NCBI GenBank assembly: GCA_963734865.1
Contig: CAVTIV010000006.1
Location: 310,001-374,000 of the forward strand
DNA length: 64,000 nucleotides
Source of the DNA: CBDCUW01 sp963734865
GTDB lineage: Bacteria; Planctomycetota; Planctomycetia; Pirellulales; Pirellulaceae
Reading direction: 5' to 3'
The first letter of the stretch is position 1; the number at the start of each line of letters is the position of its first letter. Below, one piece after another: positions 27,701 to 37,097 of this stretch. The notes beneath the pieces were generated by a model. It was given only the letters and a program-made list of their open reading frames with translations. It did not search any database and was not told the origin of the DNA. The position numbers and the translations under genes were made by a program.

Positions 27701-28988
27701 GCACAAGCTCGCCTATCCGGAAAATTATCAGGAGCACCTCGAGCACGATCGGCAGTTGGAGCACAGCCACGAACATCCCGGACGTGACATCATCGAAACG
27801 CTTTCGCTTCGATATCGAAAGCCCGAAATTCTCGATCTGCAGCATCGCGGTGAGTATTTGTATGCCGCCTGCGGCGAAGGCGGGCTGCGCGTGTTCGACA
27901 TCGCCTTCATCGACCATAAGGCGTTCAGTGAGCGAATCACGACGGCACCCGTTTCGCCGATTGGCCAGCGATTCTATGTCCGCACCAAGTTCGCGACCGG
28001 TGTCGCTTCGCCGACCACGATTGCACCCGATCCCACTCGCATCCAAGATCCGATCAACGAAGAACCGGCGGTCCACGGGATGTATGCTTACATCTATGTC
28101 ACCGATCGAGAGGAAGGTCTGATCCTGGTCGGGGCAGGAACGCTGCTGGACGGTAACCCGCTCAACAACTATCTCGAACGAGCGCTGACGTTCAATCCCG
28201 ACGGCATGCTTTGCGGTGCCGAGTCGATCACGATTGTCGGTACATATGCCTACATCTGTTGTGACAAAGGGCTGGTTGTTGTCGACATCAGCGATCCCAC
28301 TTGCCCCAAGGTGACACACCATATCGGCCACGAAGAACTGCGTCACCCACACAAGGTCGCCGTTCAATTCCGCTATGGTTTTGTGACCGACTGCGACGGC
28401 GTGAAAGTCCTCGACACCAGCGACCTGGCACATCCCCATGTGGTGCATCAAGTGCCAATGGATGATGCCCACGGAATCTACTTGGCTCGAACCTACGCGT
28501 ATGTGGCTGCCGGCAAACACGGATTGGCGATCCTGGACATCGAGAATCCTCGCAACGCCTATATCGATCAGTTCTACGACGCCAATGGCTGTATCAATGA
28601 CGCACACGACGTGAAGCTGGGAATCACCAACGTCAGCCAATTCGCATACGTGGCCGACGGCAAGAATGGCTTGCGAGTGATCCAGCTGACAAGTCCCGAA
28701 ATTCCTGGCAACGATGGATTCAGTCCCCGACCGATCCCGTTCCTGGTGGCCACTTACAAGTTGCCCAAAAAGGGCCACGCCCTGGCGATCAGCCGCGGCA
28801 TGGACCGCGACCGCGCGGTCGATGAAAGCGGCAACCAAATCGCCGTCTTCGGTCGCGTCGGCGCTCGACCGCTAAGCAAGGAAGAAGCCGACAAGATGTA
28901 CAAACGCCAGAATGGGTCGACCTGGTACACCAGCGACAACATCTTTGACGAGCGATTCTTTCAGTTCCCGCCCCAGCTCAAACGCTGA
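24704..28988 (+). CDS. Decaheme cytochrome c with C-terminal LVIVD propeller (frameshifted at signal peptide)
   Basis: About 1,425 residues. MNGIMKRTLALVILFACVSR (24704, frame 2) is a signal peptide ending ADAQ. The body reads in frame 3 from about 24790 (ANLRDLLQSAQHDASGQ), so a one-base shift lies near 24780-24800. Ten CXXCH motifs follow: CIHCH, CTDCH, CGQCH, CSSCH, CMVCH, CTDCH, CIDCH, CITCH, CFGCH and CTDCH, spread over about residues 165-925 of the body frame. From about 950 to 1390 there are repeats such as YCYVAAGEHGFEAVVV, YLYAACGEGGLRVFDI, YICCDKGLVVVDISDP and YAYVAAGKHGLAILDIENP, which match the LVIVD beta-propeller pattern. Periplasmic or surface-exposed electron carrier by inference. 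The heme-plus-propeller fusion and its size are unusual. Confidence 0.85.
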
Positions 28989-29071
28989 TCCAAACGGATA
29001 AGAATCGATCGAGCGTTCCCGGCGGCTCGCTGACGCTCGGCCACCAGCGACCGGCCAACGTTGCTGTCCGG

Positions 29072-30787
29072 CTAATCAGCGGGCTGTGAAACGAGACGTT
29101 GGCTTCGCCGGCGGATGTCGGCGGTCAACAAAGTATTGATCTCCCGTAGACGAGCTTCCAGCGTATCGGGATCAAAGTTCGCACGACGGTCCAGGTCACC
29201 GCGCAGCCCATCGGGATAGATAAACTTTTGTCGTCCTGCCGGAAGGGTCGTGGACAAGCCGATGCTACCGGGCGCGATCTGGGGTTGATCAAGGCCCGCG
29301 ATCAGCTGCTTGAGTGGATCGTCAAGCGGTATTCCCTCGGCTTCCATCTCGGCGGCAATCACGCGGATCGCCCAAACCACTTGTCGGGCCGAATCGTAAA
29401 CCAACAGTTTGTCGGTGGGCGTTTGAGCCAGACCACGTAGCACGCCACGAGCGATTTCGGCGTCGACCGGGGTCGTCTCCGCCATTTTTATCGCCTGTTC
29501 GATCTGCGCCCGAAGCTCGTTGGCGGTGACCGAGACGCGCGCTGGGTCACCGAACGGCTGTTCACCAAATCGTTGGCTGAGTGCCGTTTCCGTGCTCATG
29601 ATCGCCGGTTCGTCTTTCACCAAGAACAGACCGATATGGAACAGCGAATCGGGCCATTCGGGTTGACGCGGCCGTCCCGGTGCGGCCGGGTAACCACGCT
29701 GCTGCCTGCGGCTAACCGTCTTCAGTTCGTGATGACAGGCGGCACAATCGTACAGGGCGTAGTCAGCCCACTGATTCATTTCGGCCGACTGCAGAACCAG
29801 ATCAAGTGTTTTGACACGCGCGGCAAGGGCACCGATGAGCATCTTTCGGGTGTTCCAGAACGTGACGTCGGCGTTCTGCGTTCCCGGGAAGTTCGTCTGA
29901 AAGTACGAATCCTTCATTGGCTCGGGCAGTGCTTCGTGAACTTCCGACAAGGTGCGCCAGTGCTGCGGCATTTGATCACAGAATGTCTGCAGTTCGATCG
30001 ACGGTAAAGGCGGATGGCCTGCTGCATACATTTCGTGAGTGATAAACCTGTTTTGCGAACGGTTCCCGATATGACAGTCAAAGCACAGGTCGGCCTGTTT
30101 GGAAGTTGTCACCAAGTCGCGCATCCCGACGCCAGCTTTCATCGAGGAGCTAGCGGCACGCCACGCCTCACGGGTTTCGTTGCTATTGCTACTGTGTGCG
30201 TCCACCCAACGATCATTGCTTCCGATCTGGTGGCAATAGTTGCAGCTGATTCCGGGTTGCCCCGTTGCGAAATCGGCCTTGTCGGATTCGACGTCACTGC
30301 GGTATCCGCCGTGGCAGGTCAAGCAGTTGTCTTGGAACTGGGCGTAACCGGCGGCGTCCTTGACGTCGTAGCGGAGCTTTTCACACATCCGATGACTTAG
30401 GATGTTGCTGGTACCGAGCCAGCCTTTGACGATTCCGATGTCCGCTCCGTATTGTTGCTGAAGCGATTTTGCCTGTTCCAGCACTTCGTCCTTGGTCAGC
30501 GGTTCGACACGACGGCGGGCAATGGCGTGTTTGTCGTTGGCCAGCCAAAACTTCATTTCATTTTGGCGACTGAAACTCTTGTCCACTGACGAAAACGCGT
30601 TGCCGGGTTCGTAGTGGCACCGGCTGCAGGCCTGGACACCGGTATGTTTTCGCCACGTCTGGAAGACGGCGTCGGTTGTCAATCCGGTGGGTTGCTGTGC
30701 GCGTGCGAGCCCTGTCGACAGGATCATCGCAACGAGCGCAGCGGTGAAAATACAGCTCACTTCACAGCCTAGGTATTTTCGAGTCAT
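29072..30787 (-). CDS. Pentaheme cytochrome c family protein
   Basis: A 571-residue exported cytochrome (signal segment FTAALVAMILSTGLARAQQ; ATG 30787, preceded by an in-frame TTG). Five CXXCH sites: CSRCH (about 54), CLTCH (155), CNYCH (182), CFDCH (about 236) and CAACH (about 350). After the fourth site comes HEMYAAGHPPLPSIELQTF and MPQHW, a block shared with the two other pentahemes here (AGHPTLRYEL...PKHW and AGHPVLRFDL...PKHW). The arrangement recalls cytochrome c554-like multiheme proteins. The C-terminal 200 residues are heme-free and helical. It converges with the decaheme gene (83-base gap) and lies 47 bases downstream of a second pentaheme on the same strand, so the two probably form one operon. 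Confidence 0.85.
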   Translation of the reverse strand: MTRKYLGCEVSCIFTAALVAMILSTGLARAQQPTGLTTDAVFQTWRKHTGVQACSRCHYEPGNAFSSVDKSFSRQNEMKFWLANDKHAIARRRVEPLTKDEVLEQAKSLQQQYGADIGIVKGWLGTSNILSHRMCEKLRYDVKDAAGYAQFQDNCLTCHGGYRSDVESDKADFATGQPGISCNYCHQIGSNDRWVDAHSSNSNETREAWRAASSSMKAGVGMRDLVTTSKQADLCFDCHIGNRSQNRFITHEMYAAGHPPLPSIELQTFCDQMPQHWRTLSEVHEALPEPMKDSYFQTNFPGTQNADVTFWNTRKMLIGALAARVKTLDLVLQSAEMNQWADYALYDCAACHHELKTVSRRQQRGYPAAPGRPRQPEWPDSLFHIGLFLVKDEPAIMSTETALSQRFGEQPFGDPARVSVTANELRAQIEQAIKMAETTPVDAEIARGVLRGLAQTPTDKLLVYDSARQVVWAIRVIAAEMEAEGIPLDDPLKQLIAGLDQPQIAPGSIGLSTTLPAGRQKFIYPDGLRGDLDRRANFDPDTLEARLREINTLLTADIRRRSQRLVSQPAD

Positions 30788-30834
30788 CAATTCGCTTCCC
30801 CGCTCCCGCGATGGTCTCTCTCTTTGCCGGCACG

Positions 30835-32659
30835 TTATTTGTCGGTTTCCGCATCGGATTCGGATCGACGGCCGCCCGATTGTAATGCCTCGATCGACTG
30901 AAGGATGTCCTCGACCGATTCTCGCTCCGTAGCTTTGGGCATTTGTTTCTCATCCATGTTGTTTTGAGCGGGGGCGTTGGGCTCGGTCGGCGGCGGTTGG
31001 CCTTTCCATCGGTCACCGATTTGGTTCAGCAATTCTTCGATTTCCGCCTCGATTGTTGCCGGATCGTCCTCGTCGATCGTTCGCGGCTGCCATTTCACCG
31101 GGCCCAGCCATCCCGCCAATTCGATTCCCATCCGCGTCGCGTCGGCACGGTTTGCGCTCGGTCCACTGCCGCGTTCCCGCCTTGCGAAGCGACTAATGTC
31201 GATCATCTCTGGGTAGCGTAACCCGTCTTGCATGCGATCGGCGACGCCCCGCAGCGGACCGTTCCAGCCTCCAGGCCAACTTTCACGCGCAGCGACGGCT
31301 GCCAAATAGAACTGTACTGCCGACTCCCATGTCTGGAAGGTTCGAGGGTTTCCCGCGGCCGAGACAACGACCCGGGCAAGTCGATCGCTGCGGAACCGAT
31401 GCCTTTCCTGGATCCCGGCGGTGCCGTCGAACCAGGCGGCAAGCTTCTCTCTGGCCGCACGTGAGGCGATCGCAACGGCTGTCCGGTCGGGCCTTGGCTT
31501 GGCCTCCATCCGTTGCTCGACCTCGTCCAATGCGGCGATCAACCGGAAATCTTCGCCGGTCGCCTCGCCCGATTCCTGGCGATAAGCGATCAACCACCGC
31601 AGCCCAGCATCGTTCCATCGAGAGTAGACGGCGGTCGCCTTCCGCGTCGGGTCAATCGGTTCACGCTGGTTGTCGAGGCTCAGGTTGTGGTGACAGGAGG
31701 CGCAGTTGTAGGCAGCGAATTCCGGCCACTCGCTCACCGTATGGCTATCGCAGGCGCGTGATTCCAAGAGCGATAGGGAAGCATCAGTGGCGGCAACCTG
31801 TCCGGCCAACCACAATTGGGCTTCGTAGTAGGTCTTGTGGCTTTCCTCGGCGTCACGCCAGTGCTTGGGTTGCCAGGCATGGAATGTCGCCAATTCGTAT
31901 CGCAACGTTGGATGTCCAGCGGCGATGATGTCGTGATTCATGTCACGATCTTGATCGCCGACATGACAGGAGGCACACATTCGCACGCGTGTACAAATCG
32001 CCGGCATTCACAAAACCTTGATTTGTCGCCGACAGCGCTGACCAGTCATATTGGAAATGGGTGTGGATCCACTGCTCGCTGGGCCCATGACACGCCTCAC
32101 AACCGATCCCTTCGCGGCGGTCAACGGTTGTTCTGGGCTCGTCGAATCGCTGGGTAGTGTTGTGGCAGGAAAGACAATTGTCGAACCCGGCCGGGTCGAC
32201 AATCTGGTTGCCGCGAATGATTTTCAGTCGCCGCATGATTTCGACACTCTCGTCGCTGCAAATCGTTCGCCAGCTGTCGGCGTGCGGATCGTTCTCTTTC
32301 CACAATTGGTAGGCGCTGCCTCTTCGTGCCCACGGCTGCACGACACCGGGCCGGGGCCCGCCGTGACAATTGGAGGTAGCGCAAGATTGCGCGCCGTTGA
32401 TGCGAAAATCGCGGCTCAGCAGCGGGCCATGCAATCGATCGAGTGTGCCAGCGGTAATGGATGCAGACGGCGGACCGCGGACGTCGCGATCTGGATCACC
32501 GGCCAAGCGATGGGATCTCGATGGATCGAGTGGTTGCCGCGGCGTCGGAATGACCTCCTGGGCCGTCAAGCCCGTTGCGCCGATGACGACCAGGATCATC
32601 CCGCGCAAGGTGACTGTCCAATGATCCAGACAGTCGATCAGAAAGGTTGAAGACGTCAT
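30835..32659 (-). CDS. Pentaheme cytochrome c family protein with a CX4CH site (frameshifted)
   Basis: From ATG 32659: membrane/signal segment GMILVVIGATGLTAQ, then heme sites CATSNCH (CX4CH), CLSCH, CEACH, and after a frame change CASCH and CASCH. The first frame runs to NAGDLYTRANV; the second begins at about VRMCASCHVGDQDRDMNHD. The junction lies in a gtgtg-like run near 31985, so loss of two bases explains it. MNHDIIAAGHPTLRYELATF and QPKHW match its paralogues. The C-terminal 120 residues are acidic and end in a Glu/Lys-rich tail (EIEELLNQIGDRWKGQPPP). CX4CH sites are known in cytochrome c3-type proteins and bind heme covalently. About 605 residues in all; divergent from the plus-strand cytochrome b operon. 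Confidence 0.82.
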
Positions 32660-33024
32660 CACGCGACTCGGGGTGAGACGGGAAGCGGCACCGAACAAGA
32701 GAATGGATAGAAAACGACCCGGTCGCCCCCCCTACCATAATCGCTATCGACCATGCCGGAAGAGTCTCCGTGCCCTTTTCCCGCGGTTCAACCGGCTGGC
32801 ACCGAGGTACGCCAATACCGTCGGTCCGACCAGTAAACTCATTGACCTGTCCCTGGTTCGGTTTGGGATCGAAGGCTCGGATTATAACGATTGTTTGCCT
32901 GATTTGACTTGGGGGCCGAGTCCCACTACACATGGACGCAATCTTGGCTGGTACGATCAGCATTGCTGATGTAAATGTGGACACTCGTTCCACCCGCAAA
33001 ATTGCAAAATGAAGTGATGCTAAC
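32660..33024. other. Divergent intergenic region of the cytochrome island
   Basis: A 365-base gap between two outward-facing cytochrome operons, so it must hold promoters for both. No open frame here looks coding, and I could not pick out a convincing promoter, operator or hairpin by eye. Confidence 0.4.
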
Positions 33025-33986
33025 GTGTTGTTGTTGCAATCGACTCGACTCCATTTCTTGATTGGACTGCCCACGGCGATGGTAACCGCCGCGCTGCTGG
33101 GTTGGTATGCTTGGGGGTCCCTGTCGGCAGCCCATTGGTTGAGCGGGGGCAGTGCGGCGGGACTGAGCTGCGGCGTCGCGGCGGGACTGATCATCTTGTT
33201 CGAGATGTTGTTGAGTCCTCGTAAATGGTTCCGTCGTATCAAACGATTCGGTGCCACCAAATATTGGATGGCGGCACACATTTGGCTGGGAATTGCGTCG
33301 CTACCATTGGCAATCGCCCACAGCGGAATGGTGCTCGGTGGTTGGTTGCCAGCGACATTGATGATCTTGTTCATCTTGACCATCCTGAGCGGGCTCTACG
33401 GCTGGATGGTGCAGAATCTGTTACCGCGGTGGATGCTCCGCAATCTTCCCGCGGAAACGATCTACGGCCAGATCGAGCACGTCTCGAAGGTCACCGTCGA
33501 GGATGCTCGGCAGATGTTGGTGGCGGTATGCGGTCCAAAGACGACCGGTAACTTTGCCAACGATCACCAGCCGGAACTCATCGCGACCGGTCCGATTGTC
33601 GTCGGGCGCAGCGGCACGTCGGCAGAACGATCGGGCACACCGTCGAAACGCGTCACGTCCAAAAGTCGCGAGCCGACAAGGAACAACTGTGGACCGCGTT
33701 CGCGGAAATCGAGCCATTCTTGCTGGCGGGCGCCAAGGCCGAATCGCCTGTTTCGGATCGACCTCGGGCGGCGCAGTGGTTTGATCGACTGCGCAGTGCT
33801 TGCAACGATACCAGCCAGGAAACGATCAATCTGCTCGAGCAAATGTGCGATCAACGACGACAGTTTGATACGCAAACAACCGTGCACCGATTGCTGCATG
33901 CGTGGTTGCCTGTTCACATCGGCTTGTCCGTCGCGGTAACAGGATTGTTGGCAGCGCACGTTTGGACAGCTTTGAAGTACTGGTAA
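33025..33986 (+). CDS. Diheme cytochrome b-type membrane protein (frameshifted)
   Basis: About 320 residues with roughly five membrane helices. Two helices each carry a His pair spaced by 14 residues: AAHIWLGIASLPLAIAHSG in the third helix, and PVHIGLSVAVTGLLAAHVW in the last one. That is the classic bis-histidine heme b arrangement of cytochromes b and b561-like proteins. The first frame holds up to IATGPIVVG near 33600; reading then moves to frame 3 (AQRHVGRTIGHTVETRHVQK, then PFLLAGAKAESPVSDRP) to the stop at 33984-33986. GTG 33025 is the likely start. First gene of a five-gene operon; 17 bases separate it from the next. Role by inference: moving electrons between the quinone pool or Fe-S proteins and the cytochromes c. 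Confidence 0.75.
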
Positions 33987-34003
33987 ACCGCGAAGAAAGT
34001 TGA

Positions 34004-35608
34004 ATGTCAATGCAACCGCGACAAACGGGCAAGCAGCGATCGCAGCGCATCGAACTGGATTACTACCGCCAACGCGGTGGGTTTTTCAAATGGAAAATTG
34101 CAATCACCATCGCGGCGCTGGTGGTCGGCGTCTCGGCACTCGGTTACGCGATGGTCTCCGGTGGCGGCAAGATGGCGAATCCCGGTCCGGTCGCGGACGG
34201 TCATGCGGCCTTCGAGCAAGACTGTGACCAATGCCACCAAGCGTTCTCTCCGATTGGCAGCGACGCCGTTCGCAGCGTTTCATTGCTGGGTGTCAGCGAG
34301 ACCGAGGCGATTGCCAACACGCAGGCCGCATGCACGAAATGCCATCTCGGAGAAACACAGCCCATTGGCGATCACGATCGATCGAAAATGGATGGTGACT
34401 GGCCGCTGCTTGATCAGAATTCCGCGCGATGTCATGCCGATCACCAGGGACGTGATCACGATTTGACCGTTGTTTCCAACCAGCAATGTGCTATCTGTCA
34501 TGCCAGGCTTGCGGATGTCTGCAAACAGGGCACGCAAGTCGTCCAGCTTGCCGCGGATAACAAAAGCATTTCTTCCTTCACGACCGACCACGGCAATTTC
34601 GTTTCGCTCCAGGGCAAAGATCCCGGTACGATTACCTTCGACCACGCGCAACACTTGAAGCCTGGCCAATCCGGCAAGGGCAAAGACGTGATTCGACTGC
34701 GGGATCTGGAGCCAGAGCTTCGCGAGCGGTATCGCATGAGAATGTTGCAGCTGAAGGCTACCGGAATGGAGAACTTGGATACGACCGATAACGGCTTGGT
34801 CCAACTCGATTGTTCCAGTTGTCATGAGATGGCCGGCGCGCCAAGCGGAGCAATCACACTTCGTTCCGATGCTGAGCTGGGTCGATACATGAAGCCCATT
34901 TCCGTACGACGAACATTGCCTGGCTTGTCACCCCATGAACCCCGCCGGCCGCAACGAAGGCACCTTGCCCATTCCTCACGCGGCGCCCTGGAGCGAAATC
35001 GATCAGTGGCTGCAAGCGAAAATCGTTGCCCAGGGAGCTCGCCCCAACCGCATCAGCCCGCTGGGAATCGGTGTGACCGACCAGCAAGCTACGCCGGTGA
35101 AACGACCGAACGTCAGAGAATCCTGGACCAATGGAACAACGCCAGTGTGCTGGCCAACGCTCGCGAAGTTCTGAAAGAACAATGCCGAAAGTGTCACGAA
35201 GACAGTCTGATCCAAAGTGACCAGTCGATCATCGCCGCTCGAAGCCCCGATGCACCGCCATTGATCCCCAGTCGCTGGCTGGCCAACGGTGTTTACGATC
35301 ACGCCGCACACCGAAGTATCGATTGCGTCTATTGTCACCGCCAGGCGTACGAGCCGGGTACGCCCGAGGCCGTTGGATCCGATCAAACGAAGGTCATGAT
35401 TGCCGGCATTGAAAGTTGCGCTGGCTGTCATCGTGAGTCTGGAACGGCGACGCCATCGGATTTACTGAGCAACGGTGAGCCGAAGCCGGTCTTCGGCGGT
35501 CAGTCGCTGTGGGCGTCCGATAGCTGCACGATGTGCCATCGCTACCACATGCAGACGTCGCCCAGGGCGCATTCACTGATTTCCGCGGCGGTGGGGGCGG
35601 TGGAATGA
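34004..35608 (+). CDS. Membrane-anchored nonaheme cytochrome c (two compensating frameshifts)
   Basis: 534 residues with an N-terminal anchor (KWKIAITIAALVVGVSALGY) after a basic cytoplasmic start. CXXCH sites in the main frame: CDQCH, CTKCH, CAICH, CSSCH, CRKCH, CVYCH, CAGCH and CTMCH. Between about 34905 and 35085 the main frame gives low-complexity Arg/Pro/Ser sequence, whereas another frame gives YDEHCLACHPMNPAGRNEG and APWSEIDQWLQAKIVAQGA, adding a ninth site, CLACH. Two opposite indels therefore flank that stretch. A further site is degenerate, SARCHADHQG, with Ser for the first Cys. It ends with ATGA overlapping the next gene. Likely carries electrons from the cytochrome b to periplasmic cytochromes; family resembles cytochrome c3/NapC-like proteins only loosely. 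Confidence 0.8.
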   Translation: MSMQPRQTGKQRSQRIELDYYRQRGGFFKWKIAITIAALVVGVSALGYAMVSGGGKMANPGPVADGHAAFEQDCDQCHQAFSPIGSDAVRSVSLLGVSETEAIANTQAACTKCHLGETQPIGDHDRSKMDGDWPLLDQNSARCHADHQGRDHDLTVVSNQQCAICHARLADVCKQGTQVVQLAADNKSISSFTTDHGNFVSLQGKDPGTITFDHAQHLKPGQSGKGKDVIRLRDLEPELRERYRMRMLQLKATGMENLDTTDNGLVQLDCSSCHEMAGAPSGAITLRSDAELGRYMKPISVRRTLPGLSPHEPRRPQRRHLAHSSRGALERNRSVAASENRCPGSSPQPHQPAGNRCDRPASYAGETTERQRILDQWNNASVLANAREVLKEQCRKCHEDSLIQSDQSIIAARSPDAPPLIPSRWLANGVYDHAAHRSIDCVYCHRQAYEPGTPEAVGSDQTKVMIAGIESCAGCHRESGTATPSDLLSNGEPKPVFGGQSLWASDSCTMCHRYHMQTSPRAHSLISAAVGAVE

Positions 35609-37095
35609 GACTCGATCGTCCGCTGCATCGGTTTTCTTTCTTGCCGGCCAAGGCAGTCGGTTCGACGCTTTCGGTCCACAAGGCAGCCGGCAAACGCATG
35701 GCTGTCGCTGGCGGCATTCTGGCCATCTGGTTGACCGGGATTGCCAACGCACAAACGTTTCGCGGCGCCCAATCGTGTGCCTCCTCGACATGCCACGGCG
35801 GCGTGGTCGATCGCGGACCCGCGTGGCGGCATTCGCTGACTCGCTGGGTCGCCGAGGACCCGCACGCCGACGCGGGGCTGGTGCTTTACAACGATCTGTC
35901 CGCGGCGATCGTATTTGCGCTCGATCCCTCGATTGCCACGACAAAGGCGAACGAAGTGGACTGGAGCGAGGAAACGCAAACCTGGCGCATTGCCCGAGAT
36001 ACGCTCCTTCGACGACGCTGCATCAGTTGTCATATGACGGCCACACCCAAGCAGTGCGCCGATTCCGCGACACTCGATCCGTCGTTTCTGGCCGCGGGCG
36101 TCTCTTGCGAATCCTGTCATGGGGCGGCCGATGTTTGGATTGATGATCACTACAGTAGTGTTGCCGGTCCACTCGCAGACGCTTCGACAGGGATGAAGGA
36201 TACCGAATCGATCGTCGGACGGGCCCAAGGATGTGTGCGTTGCCATGTCGGATCGCGGACCGATGACGGGCTCGTGCGCGACATGAACCATGACCTGATT
36301 GCCGCGGGGCACCCGGTACTGCGATTCGATTTGTCACTCTATGACGCCGGCCTGCCCAAGCATTGGGATCGCGCATCGTCGCCGCGTTTTTACGCCTCGC
36401 CGGTTCGGGTTCGCCAGGTCGGTCGCGCCGTTGCGCTTGCCGCGGCGGCGACACTTGCCGCGGAACGTGCCAAAGATCACCTCCGCGACCGACAGGTTCC
36501 CTGGCCCGAGTTGTCGGACTATGACTGTTTCGCCTGTCATCAATCGTTGTCCATGGATCAATATGCGCTTCCTGCCAGCGATCCCGGGCCGAAGTTGCGG
36601 ATCAGTGACGGCCTGCCGATTTGGAATTCATGGCATACGATTGGCCAAAAGGACCTTACCAAAGACAAACTCAAAATGCTCGCACCCAACCAGTTGGACG
36701 CGGAAACGTTGGCTGTCGGTGGGCTGCGTCTGGCCCAGGAATTCCAGGCCAAGGCGGACGAGTATTCCCGATCCGAGGTCACCGCCGCGAACTATCTGCA
36801 ATCGGCCCGCAATCAACTGCGGGAAAGATCACCTCGTGATTGGCACGAGGCGGCGGTCATCTATCTGGATATCGAAGCGGCGCTTCGTGAATTAGCACAA
36901 GACGAGCAACCGGACGGCGGATTTTCGGCGTTGCGTCGGCGTTTTGAGAGCGAAGTTCAAGGTTTTCTGCGATTTTCTACCGGACTTCATTCCCCCGCTA
37001 ATTTCGACGTTGAAGCGTCCAATGACTTTCGAGATAAAATTCTCGAAGTGGTTCCCGAGCAATTGCCGAGCAATCAGCCCAACTTGACGAACTGA
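35605..37095 (+). CDS. Pentaheme cytochrome c family protein with a CX4CH site
   Basis: A 496-residue exported cytochrome. ATG 35605 overlaps the preceding stop (ATGA), and KRMAVAGGILAIWLTGIANAQ forms the signal segment. Heme sites: CASSTCH (CX4CH, in RGAQSCASSTCHGG), CISCH, CESCH, CVRCH and CFACH. The block DMNHDLIAAGHPVLRFDL followed by LPKHW is shared with the two minus-strand pentahemes, and the first heme context (AQSCATSNCHGG versus AQSCASSTCHGG) is nearly the same as in the 30835-32659 gene, so these are paralogues. The C-terminal third is helical and heme-free. Two bases separate it from the NuoE-NuoF fusion, so the same transcript joins periplasmic and cytoplasmic partners. Confidence 0.85.
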   Translation: MRLDRPLHRFSFLPAKAVGSTLSVHKAAGKRMAVAGGILAIWLTGIANAQTFRGAQSCASSTCHGGVVDRGPAWRHSLTRWVAEDPHADAGLVLYNDLSAAIVFALDPSIATTKANEVDWSEETQTWRIARDTLLRRRCISCHMTATPKQCADSATLDPSFLAAGVSCESCHGAADVWIDDHYSSVAGPLADASTGMKDTESIVGRAQGCVRCHVGSRTDDGLVRDMNHDLIAAGHPVLRFDLSLYDAGLPKHWDRASSPRFYASPVRVRQVGRAVALAAAATLAAERAKDHLRDRQVPWPELSDYDCFACHQSLSMDQYALPASDPGPKLRISDGLPIWNSWHTIGQKDLTKDKLKMLAPNQLDAETLAVGGLRLAQEFQAKADEYSRSEVTAANYLQSARNQLRERSPRDWHEAAVIYLDIEAALRELAQDEQPDGGFSALRRRFESEVQGFLRFSTGLHSPANFDVEASNDFRDKILEVVPEQLPSNQPNLTN

Positions 37096-37097
37096 TT

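Noticed and set aside
25437..28838. Long minus-strand open frames (25437-27053 and 27570-28838) opposite the decaheme gene
   Set aside because: They are antisense shadows caused by codon bias of the plus-strand gene. The plus strand carries ten CXXCH motifs and LVIVD repeats, while the minus frames have no recognisable domain.
28989..29071. Terminator between the convergent decaheme and pentaheme genes
   Set aside because: Only weak, GC-rich self-complementarity and no T-run, so not supported by eye.
33640..33939. Cys-rich tail (CTDCCMRGC) in the first frame of the cytochrome b gene as a metal site
   Set aside because: This lies after the frameshift near 33600; the correct frame there gives a normal membrane helix with a His pair.
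34905..35085. Programmed ribosomal frameshifting
   Set aside because: Breaks occur at many unrelated genes in the window, without slippery heptamers or following pseudoknots at conserved places; sequence errors explain them more simply.
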